This document shows, in pieces, positions 34,975 to 44,029 of a stretch of 64,000 nt of DNA. Position numbers and translations under genes: made by a program. Each line of letters begins with the position of its first letter. Within the stretch, counting starts at the first letter, position 1. The notes below the pieces were generated by a model, which made no database searches, was not told the DNA's origin, and worked only from the letters and a program-made list of their open reading frames with translations. Origin of the DNA: Streptomyces sp. NBC_00285 (GTDB lineage: Bacteria > Actinomycetota > Actinomycetes > Streptomycetales > Streptomycetaceae); the NCBI RefSeq assembly GCF_036174265.1, contig NZ_CP108055.1:4402001-4466000 (forward strand), in the 5' to 3' direction.

Positions 34975-35791
34975 CATCGCGAACGACCAGATCCCCACCG
35001 TCGTCGCCGACGGCGTCGACATCATCTACCGCATCAACGGCACCGGGGCCGGCAGGGGCTCCGCCACCGCCGCGCTGAACCGCATGATGCGGCGCGGCCA
35101 GGCCGAGAAGGCGGCGGGCGTCCGCACCGTGCACGCCGTCAAGAACGTCTCGTTCGTGGCGTACAAGGGCGAGGCCATCGGTCTGATCGGCACCAACGGA
35201 TCCGGCAAGTCGACCCTGCTCAAGGCGGTCGCGGGCCTCCTCCCGGTGGAGAACGGGCAGATCTACACGCACGGCCAGCCCTCCCTCCTCGGCGTGAACG
35301 CGGCTCTGATGAACGACCTGACCGGCGAGCGCAACGTCTACCTGGGCGGCCTCGCCATGGGCATGTCCCGCGAACAGGTCAGGGAGCGCTACGAGGAGAT
35401 CGTCGACTTCTCCGGCATCAACGAGAAGGGTGACTTCATCACCCTCCCGATGCGGACGTACTCCTCCGGCATGGCGGCCCGGCTGCGCTTCTCCATCGCC
35501 GCCGCCAAGGACCACGACGTTCTCCTCATCGACGAGGCCCTGGCCACCGGCGACCGCTCCTTCCAGAAGCGTTCCGAGGAACGCATCCGCGAACTGCGCA
35601 AGCACGCGGGCACCGTGTTCCTCGTCAGCCACAGCAACAAGTCCATCCGTGACACCTGCGACCGGGTGCTCTGGCTGGAGCGCGGCGTACTGCGCATGGA
35701 CGGCCCCACGGACGAGGTCCTGGCGGCCTACGAGGACTTCACGGGCGGCCCGGACAAGGCCAGGGCCAAGCAGCCCGCGGCAGCCGTCTGA
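34967..35791 (+). CDS. ABC exporter ATPase (TagH/Wzt-like)
   Basis: 274 residues. Walker A IGTNGSGKST, degenerate signature YSSGMAARLRFSIA, Walker B VLLIDEALATGD and switch His in VFLVSHSNKS match the polysaccharide/teichoic-acid export subfamily. The N-terminal stretch (DGVDIIYRI) is characteristic of TagH-like proteins. It lacks the C-terminal sugar-binding domain of Wzt. The start is GTG at 34967, overlapping the permease stop, so translation is coupled. It energises the permease encoded just upstream. A strong hairpin follows. Confidence 0.93.
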   Translation: MADIANDQIPTVVADGVDIIYRINGTGAGRGSATAALNRMMRRGQAEKAAGVRTVHAVKNVSFVAYKGEAIGLIGTNGSGKSTLLKAVAGLLPVENGQIYTHGQPSLLGVNAALMNDLTGERNVYLGGLAMGMSREQVRERYEEIVDFSGINEKGDFITLPMRTYSSGMAARLRFSIAAAKDHDVLLIDEALATGDRSFQKRSEERIRELRKHAGTVFLVSHSNKSIRDTCDRVLWLERGVLRMDGPTDEVLAAYEDFTGGPDKARAKQPAAAV

Positions 35792-35803
35792 ACTGCCGCT
35801 GTA

Positions 35804-35852
35804 CGACGACGGGGGCGCCCGGGACATGAAGTCCCGGGCGCCCCCGTCGTCG
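35804..35852. terminator. Bidirectional terminator between convergent exporter and glutamate dehydrogenase genes
   Basis: 22-base perfect arms (35804-35825 and 35831-35852) surround an ATGAA loop, placed between two convergent stops. Confidence 0.88.
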
Positions 35853-35878
35853 TGGGCCCGACGCAACGGCCGTACGGC

Positions 35879-38800
35879 TTACGAGTGCTGCCGCAGCAGG
35901 GTGCGCATCGTGCGCATCGCGACGGAGAGGTTCGCGAGGTCGAAGGCGTCCGAGCCCTGGATCTCCTCCAGGGTGGTGCGCGCCCGACTCAGGATCGGGG
36001 CGTTCTTCTCCTCCCAGGCCTTGAAGCGCTGTTCGGGGGTCGAGGTGCCGTTGCCGACCGCCAGGACGTCCGCGGTCAGCGCCGAGTGGGCGGCGTAGAG
36101 GTCCTCGCGGATGGAGGCGCGGGCCATGGACTGCCAGCGGTCGGCGCGGGGCAGCTCGATGATGCGGTCCATGAGCTGGGTGATGTGGAGGCGGTCGGCG
36201 AGGTCGTAGTACACCTCGGCGACGTCCATCGGGGCCCGGCCCATGCGGTCGGCCACCGAGACGATGTCCAGGGTCGGGAAGGCGGAGGAGAACCCGGCCA
36301 CGCGCATGGCGACCTCGTCCGGCACACCGACGCCGGTCAGCTCGTCGTAGATCTTCTGGTACCACTCCAGGTCCGCGCCCCGCAGCAGCTTTGGCAGCTG
36401 CGACCACACCAGTTCGACGCGGTCACCGAAGAACTCGATGGTCTCGGCGAGTTGGAGCGGCTGCGGCCGGTTGTTGAGCAGCCAGCGCGTGCCGCGCTCG
36501 ACGAGGCGGCGCGAGTGCAGCCGGATCCGGGTCTGTACGGCGGCCTCGACCTGGTTGTCGAGCGACTCGACCCCGTCCCACACGGTGGCCGAGCGGAAGA
36601 TCGCGCGGGCCACGGTCTGCGCCCGGACGATTTCCTCCAGCGACGCGCCGGTCTCCTCGCGGAGGCGGTGCAGGTAGGTCGTACCGCCCGTGTTGACCGT
36701 GTCGTTGACCAGGACGGTCGTGATGATCTCGCGGTGCAGCGGGTGATTGTCGATGTGGTCGGCGAACTTCTCGCGCAGCGCGGACGGGAAGTACGCGTGC
36801 AGCAGTGTGCGCAGGTACGGGTCGTCCGGCAGAGAGGTGTGCAGGAGTTCGTCGGCGACCGTGATCTTGGTGTACGCCATCAGGACGGCCGTCTCCGGGC
36901 TGGTCAGCCCCTGTCCGGCGCTGAGGCGTTCGCGGATCTGACGGTCGGTCGGCAGGAACTCCAGAGCTCGGTCCAGGTGCCTCTCGCGCACCAGATGGCG
37001 CATGAAGCGCTGCTGGGCGTGGAGCATGTCCTTGGACTGGGCGAGCGCGTTGGCGATCGCGGTGTTCTGCGCGTAGTTGTTGCGCAGGACCAGGTGGCCG
37101 ACCTCGTCGGTCATCTCGGCGAGCTGCTTGTTGCGCTGCTTGACGGTCATGTCGCCGTCGGTGACGAGGCCGTTGAGCAGGATCTTGATGTTCACCTCGT
37201 GGTCGGAGGTGTCCACGCCCGCACTGTTGTCGATGGCATCGGTGTTGATCTTGCCGCCGTGCAGTGCGAACTCGATCCGGCCGAGCTGGGTCAGGCCCAG
37301 GTTGCCGCCCTCGCCGACGACCCGTACGCGCAGGTCGGCGCCGTCGACGCGGATCGGGTCGTTGGCCTTGTCGCCGACGTCCGCGTGGGTTTCGGTGGAC
37401 GCCTTCACGTAGGTGCCGATGCCGCCGTTCCACAGCAGGTCCACCGGCGCCTTGAGGATCGCCTTCATCAGGTCGGCCGGGGTCATCTTGGCGACCTTGT
37501 CCTCGATGCCGAGGGCCTCGCGGATGTGGGCGTTGACCTGGATGGACTTGGCGGTGCGGGGGAAGACGCCGCCGCCCGCGGAGATGAGCTCGGTGTTGTA
37601 GTCGGCCCAGCTGGAGCGCGGGAGTTCGAAGACGCGGCGGCGCTCGGCGTAGGAGGTGGCCGCGTCGGGCCTCGGGTCGATGAAGATGTGCCGGTGGTCG
37701 AAGGCGGCGACCAGGCGGATGTGCTCGGAGAGCAGCATGCCGTTGCCGAACACGTCACCGGACATGTCGCCGATGCCGGCGACGGTGAAGTCCTCGGACT
37801 GGGTGTCGACGGCCAGTTCGCGGAAGTGCCGCTTGACGGACTCCCAGGCGCCGCGGGCGGTGATGCCCATGCCCTTGTGGTCGTAGCCGGCCGAGCCGCC
37901 GGAGGCGAAGGCGTCGCCGAGCCAGAAGTTGTACGACTCCGCGACCCCGTTGGCGATGTCCGAGAACGTCGCCGTGCCCTTGTCGGCCGCGACCACCAGG
38001 TAGGTGTCGTCCTCGTCGTGCCGCACGACGTCGGCCGGTGGCACGACGTCTCCGGCCACCATGTTGTCGGTGATGTCGAGCAGGGCCGAGATGAACATCT
38101 TGTAGCTGGCGATGCCCTCGGCCAACCAGGCGTCGCGGTCGACGGCCGGGTCGGACAGCTGCTTGGCGACGAAGCCGCCCTTGGCGCCGACCGGCACGAT
38201 GACGGTGTTCTTCACCATCTGCGCCTTGACCAGGCCGAGGATCTCGGTACGGAAGTCCTCGCGCCGGTCGGACCAGCGCAGCCCGCCGCGCGCGACCTTG
38301 CCGAACCTGAGGTGCACGCCCTCGACACGCGGCGAGTAGACCCAGATCTCGAACGCCGGGCGCGGGGCCGGCAGGTCGGGGATGGCCTGCGGGTCGAACT
38401 TCATGGAGACGTAGTCGTGCGGCTTGCCGCCCGCGGCCTCCTGGAAGAAGTTGGTGCGCAGGGTCGCCTTGATGACGGTCAGGAAGGACCGCAGGATCCT
38501 GTCCTCATCCAGTGAGGCCACCTGGTCGAGGGCCGCGTCGAGCTCCTCCAGGAGGGCGTCTACGAGTTCGTGCCCGGCGCGCTGCCGGTCCGGAGACATC
38601 CGCGCCTCGAACAGGGAGACGAGCAGCCGGGTGGTGTGGACGTTGTGGCGGAGGGTGTCCTCCATGTAGTCCTGGCTGAATGTCGAGCCCGCCTGGCGCA
38701 GGTACTTCGCGTATGCCCGCAGCACCGTCGCCTGCCGCCAGTTCAGGCCGGCGCTGAGCACCAGGGCGTTGAAGCCGTCGTTCTCCGCCTTGCCGGTCCA

Positions 38801-40831
38801 GGTGGCGGCGAAGGCCTCCTGGAATCGCTCGCGGCCGTCGTCGCCGAGGTGGTCACCGGTGCCGTTCTGCGACCGGGGCATGCGCAGGCCGAAGTCGTAG
38901 ATCCAGGCGATGCTGCGGTCGGAGCAGCGCAGTTCGTAGGGCCGCTCGTCCGTCACCTCGACCCCGAGCCGACTGAGGACCGGCAGGACGGCCGACAGGG
39001 AGATCGCGTCGCCCTTGCGGTAGATCTTGAAACGGCGCTCCTCGGGGGCGGCGCCCACCGGCTCGTACAGGCTCAGCGCGAAGTCGTTGTCCTCGTTGAG
39101 CCTCTCCAGGTGGACGAGGTCGGCGACCGCGGAGCGCGGGGTGTGGTCGGCCTTGTATCCCTCGGGGAAGGCGGTGCCGTAGCGGCGCAGCAGTTCGGCG
39201 GCGCGCTCCTCACCGAGCTCGGCGTTGAGCGCCTCGCCGAAACCGTCGGCCCAGGAGCGGGCGGCCTCCACCAGGCGGGTCTCGATGCGCTCCTTGTCGT
39301 CGTCGCTGAGCTGCGGCAGCTCGGTGCCCTGCGGGACACGGACCACGAAGTGCAGCCGGGACAGGATCGACTCGGTGTTCCAGGCGGTGAAGTCGACGCT
39401 GATGCCGTCGAGTTCCTCCTTCAGGATGTCGATGATCCTGAGGCGGACACCGGTGGTGTAGCGGTCGCGGGGCAGGTAGACGAGGGCCGAGTAGTAGCGG
39501 CCGTACTCGTCCTGACGCAGGTACAGACGCAGCCGGCGCCGCTCCTGGAGGTACAGGACGGAGGTGGCGATGGACTCCAGCTCGTCGGCCGGGGTCTGGA
39601 AGAGCTCGTCGCGCGGGTAGGTCTCCAGGATCTGGAGCAGGTCACGGCCGTCGTGGCTGTTGGGTGAGAAGCCCGCCCGCTCCAGCACCTCCTCCACCTT
39701 GCGGCGGATCACCGGGACGCGGCGCACCGACTCGGTGTAGGCGGCGGAGGAGAACAGTCCGAGGAAGCGCCGCTCACCGACGACGTTGCCGGCCGCGTCG
39801 AACTTCTTCACACCGATGTAGTCGAGGTACGAGGGCCGGTGCACGGTCGCCCGGCTGTTGGCCTTGGTCAGCACGAGCAGCTTGTGCTCACGGGCCTTCG
39901 CACGGGCGTCGGCGGGCAGCCGCTCGAAGGACGGGCTGACCGGGTGGCTCTCCTCGTCGGCATGGTGCGGGTCGGAGCGCAGGATGCCGAGTCCGGTGCC
40001 GGGGACGGCCACGAGGGAGTCGTCCTCCCTGAGCTGGTACTCCCGGTAGCCGAGGAAGGTGAAGTGATCGGCGGCCAGCCAGCGCAGCAGCTCGCGTGCC
40101 TCGTCGATCTCCATGTCGCGCAGATCGGAGGCGACGGGCTCGGCAGGCAGTTCGTCGGCCATACGGAGGGCCGCGTCCCGCATCTTCTCCCAGTCCTCGA
40201 CGGTCTCGCGGACGTCGGACAGGACGCGCAGCAGGTCGGCGGTGATCTGCTTCAGGTCGGCACGGTCGGTCTCGCGGTCGATCTCGACATGGATCCACGA
40301 CTCGGTGTGCGCGTCGTGCGGGAGGTCCCCGGCGGAAGGCGGGGCGGTGAGGACCTCGATCAGCTTGCCGGTGACGTCACGGCGGACGACGACCTGGGGG
40401 TGGATGACGACATGAATGCCGCGTCCCTGCCGGGTCAGCTCGTTGGTGACGGAGTCGACGAGGAAGGGCATGTCATCGGTGACGACCTCGACGACCGAGT
40501 GGGTGCACGTCCACCCGTTCTCCTCCACCGTGGGTGTGTGGACGCGCACGTTGGCGGTGCCCTGCGGGCGGTTCTCGCCCAGCCGGAAGTGCGAGAGCGC
40601 GGCTCCGTAGACATCGATGGGGTCGCGGGAGGTCAGGTCTTCCGGGGCGGTGTGCAGGTAGTAGCGCTGGAGGAACGCGAGCACGGTCTCGCTGTCCGGG
40701 GTGTCCGGGGTGCGGGAGATGTCCTCGTCGGTCGTCCCAGTCGGTAGGTGCCCCCCGACCGGGCTGTTCTCAGCTACCCGTGCAGCCCTCTCGAGCAGCT
40801 CGGCCTTGGCTTCGTCCAGCTTGGTCTGCAT
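35879..40831 (-). CDS. gdh: Large NAD-specific glutamate dehydrogenase (GDH-180 class)
   Basis: 1650 residues, almost exactly the size known for the Streptomyces clavuligerus enzyme. It oxidises L-glutamate to 2-oxoglutarate and ammonia with NAD, mainly in amino-acid catabolism. The N-terminal half holds ACT-like regulatory segments (HSVVEVVTDDMPFLVDSVTN). The central catalytic region includes KVARGGLRWSDR, PVGAKGGFVAKQ with the substrate Lys, and GDMSGDVFGNGMLLS. NAD-domain landmarks include RVVGEGGNLGLTQLGRIEFA. The ATG at 40831 (MQTKLDEAK) is chosen for its AGAGGA SD; an upstream frame extension is basic and unconserved. It is a monocistronic unit with a terminator shared with the exporter operon and a long gene-free upstream region. 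Confidence 0.96.
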   Translation of the reverse strand: MQTKLDEAKAELLERAARVAENSPVGGHLPTGTTDEDISRTPDTPDSETVLAFLQRYYLHTAPEDLTSRDPIDVYGAALSHFRLGENRPQGTANVRVHTPTVEENGWTCTHSVVEVVTDDMPFLVDSVTNELTRQGRGIHVVIHPQVVVRRDVTGKLIEVLTAPPSAGDLPHDAHTESWIHVEIDRETDRADLKQITADLLRVLSDVRETVEDWEKMRDAALRMADELPAEPVASDLRDMEIDEARELLRWLAADHFTFLGYREYQLREDDSLVAVPGTGLGILRSDPHHADEESHPVSPSFERLPADARAKAREHKLLVLTKANSRATVHRPSYLDYIGVKKFDAAGNVVGERRFLGLFSSAAYTESVRRVPVIRRKVEEVLERAGFSPNSHDGRDLLQILETYPRDELFQTPADELESIATSVLYLQERRRLRLYLRQDEYGRYYSALVYLPRDRYTTGVRLRIIDILKEELDGISVDFTAWNTESILSRLHFVVRVPQGTELPQLSDDDKERIETRLVEAARSWADGFGEALNAELGEERAAELLRRYGTAFPEGYKADHTPRSAVADLVHLERLNEDNDFALSLYEPVGAAPEERRFKIYRKGDAISLSAVLPVLSRLGVEVTDERPYELRCSDRSIAWIYDFGLRMPRSQNGTGDHLGDDGRERFQEAFAATWTGKAENDGFNALVLSAGLNWRQATVLRAYAKYLRQAGSTFSQDYMEDTLRHNVHTTRLLVSLFEARMSPDRQRAGHELVDALLEELDAALDQVASLDEDRILRSFLTVIKATLRTNFFQEAAGGKPHDYVSMKFDPQAIPDLPAPRPAFEIWVYSPRVEGVHLRFGKVARGGLRWSDRREDFRTEILGLVKAQMVKNTVIVPVGAKGGFVAKQLSDPAVDRDAWLAEGIASYKMFISALLDITDNMVAGDVVPPADVVRHDEDDTYLVVAADKGTATFSDIANGVAESYNFWLGDAFASGGSAGYDHKGMGITARGAWESVKRHFRELAVDTQSEDFTVAGIGDMSGDVFGNGMLLSEHIRLVAAFDHRHIFIDPRPDAATSYAERRRVFELPRSSWADYNTELISAGGGVFPRTAKSIQVNAHIREALGIEDKVAKMTPADLMKAILKAPVDLLWNGGIGTYVKASTETHADVGDKANDPIRVDGADLRVRVVGEGGNLGLTQLGRIEFALHGGKINTDAIDNSAGVDTSDHEVNIKILLNGLVTDGDMTVKQRNKQLAEMTDEVGHLVLRNNYAQNTAIANALAQSKDMLHAQQRFMRHLVRERHLDRALEFLPTDRQIRERLSAGQGLTSPETAVLMAYTKITVADELLHTSLPDDPYLRTLLHAYFPSALREKFADHIDNHPLHREIITTVLVNDTVNTGGTTYLHRLREETGASLEEIVRAQTVARAIFRSATVWDGVESLDNQVEAAVQTRIRLHSRRLVERGTRWLLNNRPQPLQLAETIEFFGDRVELVWSQLPKLLRGADLEWYQKIYDELTGVGVPDEVAMRVAGFSSAFPTLDIVSVADRMGRAPMDVAEVYYDLADRLHITQLMDRIIELPRADRWQSMARASIREDLYAAHSALTADVLAVGNGTSTPEQRFKAWEEKNAPILSRARTTLEEIQGSDAFDLANLSVAMRTMRTLLRQHS

Positions 40832-41753
40832 TGTCCTCTGACTCCTGTCGCGCGCCGTTGCGTGACGTAGAAGGAAGTACGGCTCTTCCCCTGCGGCTCG
40901 GACGCCACGGCCCCGGGGTCTCCGGTCTGCTCCGACGCTATGCCGCAAGGTGAGATGAGCGGGGGGATATCAGCCATTCTCGACACGCCCGCCAGGTGTG
41001 ACGCTGCTCTCTGCCGCGCCGGTGACGAGGGTGTACTCGGCGTCATGAGGGCCCCTACGGCCCCGTCCCGCCCGCGAGGACCAGCGGCCGCCGCCCGGCG
41101 ACGGAGGTGTTCCGTGCGCACCGGGCGCAGGGCGGGGGCCACAGCGCCCCCGCGAACTATCGCGCTGATCACGCCACCAAGGCTATCGCTCCTTGCAGGG
41201 GGGGCGTCATGAGCCGTATGTGTACAAAAGCAGGGGTCGAACTTTGACAGTCTGCACAGGGGCGGAAGGGGCGAAGCCGTCGTAATACGACAGGTCGCCC
41301 AGCGCGCGTTCCGGGAGGTCGCCCAGCGCGTGTTCCGACGGGTCACCCAACTTGCGTCCCGACAGGTCGCCCAGCGCGTGTTCCAGCGGGTCACCCAGCG
41401 CGCGTTCCGGCGGGTCGCCGGACAAGCCGCCGGGCGGTTCCGCCGGACCTTTCGTCAGGCGCCTCGCCGGCCGCGCCTCGGTCTGGGTCGCGGGGCCGGT
41501 ACGCCGGGCCGAGCCGACCCGGTGGGCGGGGCCGAGTCAGGCCGGGCCGAGTCACCGAAGGGCTCGCCCCCGCTCGCCCCACAGCTAGTCGCCGGAGGCG
41601 CGTTCAGCGGAAGCCCGTCCAACCGAAGCTCGTCCAACGGAATCGACTCCCGCAGAAGCTCGTCGGGACGGATCACCCCGCGGCCCGTCCCTGCATGTTC
41701 CCGATGATGCGCACCCCCTTGGCAACCCCGTCTCCTGGATGCACGTTGCCGAT
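40832..41753. other. 920-base gene-free region between gdh and the DJ-1 gene
   Basis: No open frame here has convincing codon use or recognisable protein features. The left part should hold the gdh promoter. The middle carries the 24-base tandem repeats at 41292-41411. The right part (41440-41740) is GC-rich and unremarkable. A small repeat-encoded peptide cannot be excluded because the 24-base unit keeps every frame open. Confidence 0.5.
41292..41411. repeat. Five tandem copies of a 24-base unit
   Basis: Units start at 41292, 41316, 41340, 41364 and 41388. Copies begin RGGTCRCCCARC and end GTTCC or a close variant. A degenerate sixth copy continues to about 41435. A 24-base length equals eight codons, so all frames are open across it. 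On the minus strand it would read as repeated LGDxxERA-like octapeptides. Coding is not established. Confidence 0.8.
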
Positions 41754-42320
41754 ATGACAGCCAAAATCCTGATCGTGACCGGCGACGCCGCGGAGTCGCT
41801 GGAGGTCCTGTACCCCTACCAGCGCCTCCGCGAGGAGGGCTACGACGTCCATATCGCGGCCCCCGACCGCAAGACGCTCCGCTTCGTCGTCCACGACTTC
41901 GAACCCGGCTTCGACACCTACACCGAGAAGCCCGGCTACACCTGGCCCGCCGACCTGGCCTTCGCCGAGGTCGACCCCGGCCAGTACGCCGCCCTCGTCA
42001 TCCCCGGCGGCCGGGCCCCCGAGTACCTCCGCAACGACCCCGAACTCCGCAAGATCCTCAAGTCCTTCTTCGACGCGGACAAGCCGGTCGCCCAGATCTG
42101 TCACGGCCCCCTGCTCACCGCCGCGATCGACGGCCTCCGCGGTCGCCGCGTCACGGCCTATCCGGCCCTGGAACCCGACATGCAGTCCGCCGGCGCGGTG
42201 TTCCAGGACGCCGAGGTGGTGGTGGACGGCACCTTGGTCTCCTCCCGGGCGTGGCCGGACCACTCGGGCTGGATGCGGGAGTTCCTGACGGTGTTGAGGG
42301 CGAAGGCACCGGTGACCTGA
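41754..42320 (+). CDS. DJ-1/PfpI family protein (class I glutamine amidotransferase-like)
   Basis: 188 residues. Conserved strands are AKILIVTGDAAESLEVLYPY, ALVIPGGRAPEYLR and the nucleophile elbow AQICHGPLLTAA with the reactive Cys followed by His. These match the PfpI/YhbO-type group, described variously as proteases, glyoxalases or deglycases acting on methylglyoxal damage. It is cytosolic. The ATG at 41754 (MTAKILIV) is preferred; the ATG at 41739 adds five residues. It is convergent with a HAD phosphatase gene. The exact reaction is unknown. Confidence 0.9.
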   Translation: MTAKILIVTGDAAESLEVLYPYQRLREEGYDVHIAAPDRKTLRFVVHDFEPGFDTYTEKPGYTWPADLAFAEVDPGQYAALVIPGGRAPEYLRNDPELRKILKSFFDADKPVAQICHGPLLTAAIDGLRGRRVTAYPALEPDMQSAGAVFQDAEVVVDGTLVSSRAWPDHSGWMREFLTVLRAKAPVT

Positions 42321-42433
42321 CCGACGGGGTGCCGCGGGGGCTACGCGAAGGCGCACCGACATCGCAGCAGCACCGACCGCTGAGCAGCCAGGCGACCAGA
42401 CGGCCATGCACCTATGCGTCTACGCGGCCACTC

Positions 42434-42465
42434 GGCTATGTGGCTATGCGGCTATGCGGCTATGC
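42434..42465. repeat. Four tandem copies of GGCTATGC (first with T)
   Basis: An 8-base tandem repeat lies between the DJ-1 and HAD genes and runs into the 3' end of the HAD gene, supplying its stop codon (TAG at 42454-42452 on the minus strand). Copy-number change would alter the HAD C-terminus. Confidence 0.8.
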
Positions 42466-43117
42466 GTTCAGCCTCCGCGACCGCCTCCGCCAAGGTGTCC
42501 ACCACCGGCACACCCGCCACCTCGAGACTGGCCCGACTGTGCGAGCCGCCGGTGTACAGCACGGCCCGCGCCCCGACCCGCAGGGCCGCCACCGCGTCGT
42601 CCGCAGCATCACCGATCACCACGGTGCGCGCAGCCTCCACCCCGGCCAGCGCCGCGAGATGCCGCTCCATGTGCTCCGCCTTGCTTCCCCCGGAGGGCCC
42701 GGTCCTCCCGTCCACCCGCAGGAAGTGCGGCTCGATCCCGAACCCCCGCACCAACGGAACCAGCTCGTCGTGCACGTACATGCTGAGGATCGACTGGCTG
42801 CGCCCCGCCGACCGCCACCCCGCGAGCAGTTCCACCGCCCCGTCGGTCAGCCCGCACCCCACCCGATGCTCGGTGTAGTACCGGTGGAAGGTCACGTCCA
42901 TGACCTCCCACTCGGCCTCCGTGGGCAACCGGCCGAGCAACCGCTCGTAGAACTTCGGCACGGGCACGCAGTACAGCGCCCGGTACCGCTCCATCGTGAT
43001 CGGCGCGAGCCCCAGCTCGCCGAACGCGGCGTTCGTCGCCCCGATGATCGCGTCGTTGTCGTGGAACAGCGTCCCGTTCCAGTCCCAGACGATGTGCGCC
43101 CCTGTCATCTTCCCCAT
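42452..43117 (-). CDS. HAD-superfamily phosphatase
   Basis: 221 residues. Motif I is WDWNGTLFHDN (nucleophile Asp, with Asn in the +2 position where most family members have Asp, as DWNGT). A helical cap (about 25-85) follows, then motif II around SMYVHDEL, motif III Lys in GGSKAEHMERH, and motif IV VVIGDAADDAVAA. It resembles phosphoglycolate-phosphatase-like HAD proteins of actinobacteria. The Asp-to-Asn change in motif I may affect general acid catalysis, but DxN variants exist. It starts at ATG 43117 (MGKMTGAHIV); ATG 43108 is possible. The 3' end lies in the GGCTATGC repeat. Confidence 0.85.
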   Translation of the reverse strand: MGKMTGAHIVWDWNGTLFHDNDAIIGATNAAFGELGLAPITMERYRALYCVPVPKFYERLLGRLPTEAEWEVMDVTFHRYYTEHRVGCGLTDGAVELLAGWRSAGRSQSILSMYVHDELVPLVRGFGIEPHFLRVDGRTGPSGGSKAEHMERHLAALAGVEAARTVVIGDAADDAVAALRVGARAVLYTGGSHSRASLEVAGVPVVDTLAEAVAEAERIAA

Positions 43118-43205
43118 GCCAAAAACGTACCCGCCTCCACTGACAATCAAGAGGTTCGCAGGTCAAGGCAGGTAAAGCCGCGATTCGGGGCAGTCCGAGA
43201 CGGGG

Positions 43206-43721
43206 TCAGCCGCCCAGGCCCAGCAAGTTCGGGATCTCCTGCGTCGCGTACCAGAGCAGTTCGTGGTCCTCGGCCCCGTCCACGACGAACTGCGCGTCGT
43301 CGTCCCCGCCGTCCGCCGCCGCGAGCGCGTCCACGGCGGCCGTGACGTCGTCCTGCGCGTCGTCCGAGTCGAGGTGCACCGCGGCCGCCTTGGCCAACCG
43401 CACCGCCCCGTCGACCCGCACCTCGCCGAGTGCCGCGGGGTCGAGGCCCCGGTCGGGATCGGCGGCCGCTGCCCCGTCGGCCACGTCGACGGCCACCACG
43501 ACCCGCCGCCGTACGGCCCCGGCGTCCGCCGCGAGCAGCCGCAGCGAGGCCAGCCCGGCCCGGTTCAGCGCCGCGTACTCCAGCTCCTCGATGTCGTCGG
43601 AGAGGTACCACTCGCGCAGGGCGGGCGTGACGGCGTACGCGAGGAGCGGCCCGGCTCCCAGCTCACCCGTCTTGTACGCCTCGGCGAGACCGGAGAGGGT
43701 CAGGGGGACGTAGACGCGCAT
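43206..43721 (-). CDS. Conserved actinobacterial protein (DUF6912-like)
   Basis: 171 residues, acidic, without signal or membrane segments. It starts RVYVPLTLSGLAEAYKTGEL and has a conserved LSDDIEELEYAAL block and an acidic Ala/Asp-rich centre, ending LLWYATQEIPNLL. This matches a family of small conserved proteins found next to secA in actinomycetes; no function is established. It lies just upstream of the HAD gene on the same strand (gap about 90 bases) and is divergent from the Rv3235-like gene. Confidence 0.75.
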   Translation of the reverse strand: MRVYVPLTLSGLAEAYKTGELGAGPLLAYAVTPALREWYLSDDIEELEYAALNRAGLASLRLLAADAGAVRRRVVVAVDVADGAAAADPDRGLDPAALGEVRVDGAVRLAKAAAVHLDSDDAQDDVTAAVDALAAADGGDDDAQFVVDGAEDHELLWYATQEIPNLLGLGG

Positions 43722-44029
43722 GGCTGGCCGCTTTCGTGGTCGGGCAACGTGGTCGCAGGGGCGCCGCGAAGGCCTTCAGGATACGTGCGGGCGTCCCCTT
43801 TCGAGTCCCTGCCCAGCCCTCGTGAGGCGTCCACCCCAGGCCCGGAATTCACCCGCCACCCCCCTGGGATCACGGGCTTCCGCTTGCCACGATCACCCTG
43901 ATAGGTGAACATTTCGGCCGCCCGATCCGGCCCACCGCTTTCTTGCCGTCGAGGTCCACGGCCCCGTACAAGATCCTCATCCACAAAGTTACCGCCCGGT
44001 ACTCGCCGGGCCGGCAGAACGGGGATCCC
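43722..44029. other. Divergent promoter region, no gene seen
   Basis: About 300 bases between the DUF6912-like gene and the Rv3235-like gene. It includes a locally AT-rich segment near 43895-43915 (an interrupted inverted repeat TCACC...GGTGA) that could be part of a promoter or operator. No gene is visible. Confidence 0.4.

Noticed and set aside
35852..38515. 887-residue plus-strand frame opposite the glutamate dehydrogenase gene
   Set aside because: No recognisable domain; opposed by the well-conserved dehydrogenase.
41330..41707. Candidate plus-strand gene beginning in the 24-base repeats
   Set aside because: The frame is kept open by the repeats and by high GC; product is Arg/Gly/Pro-rich with no conserved feature and no SD.
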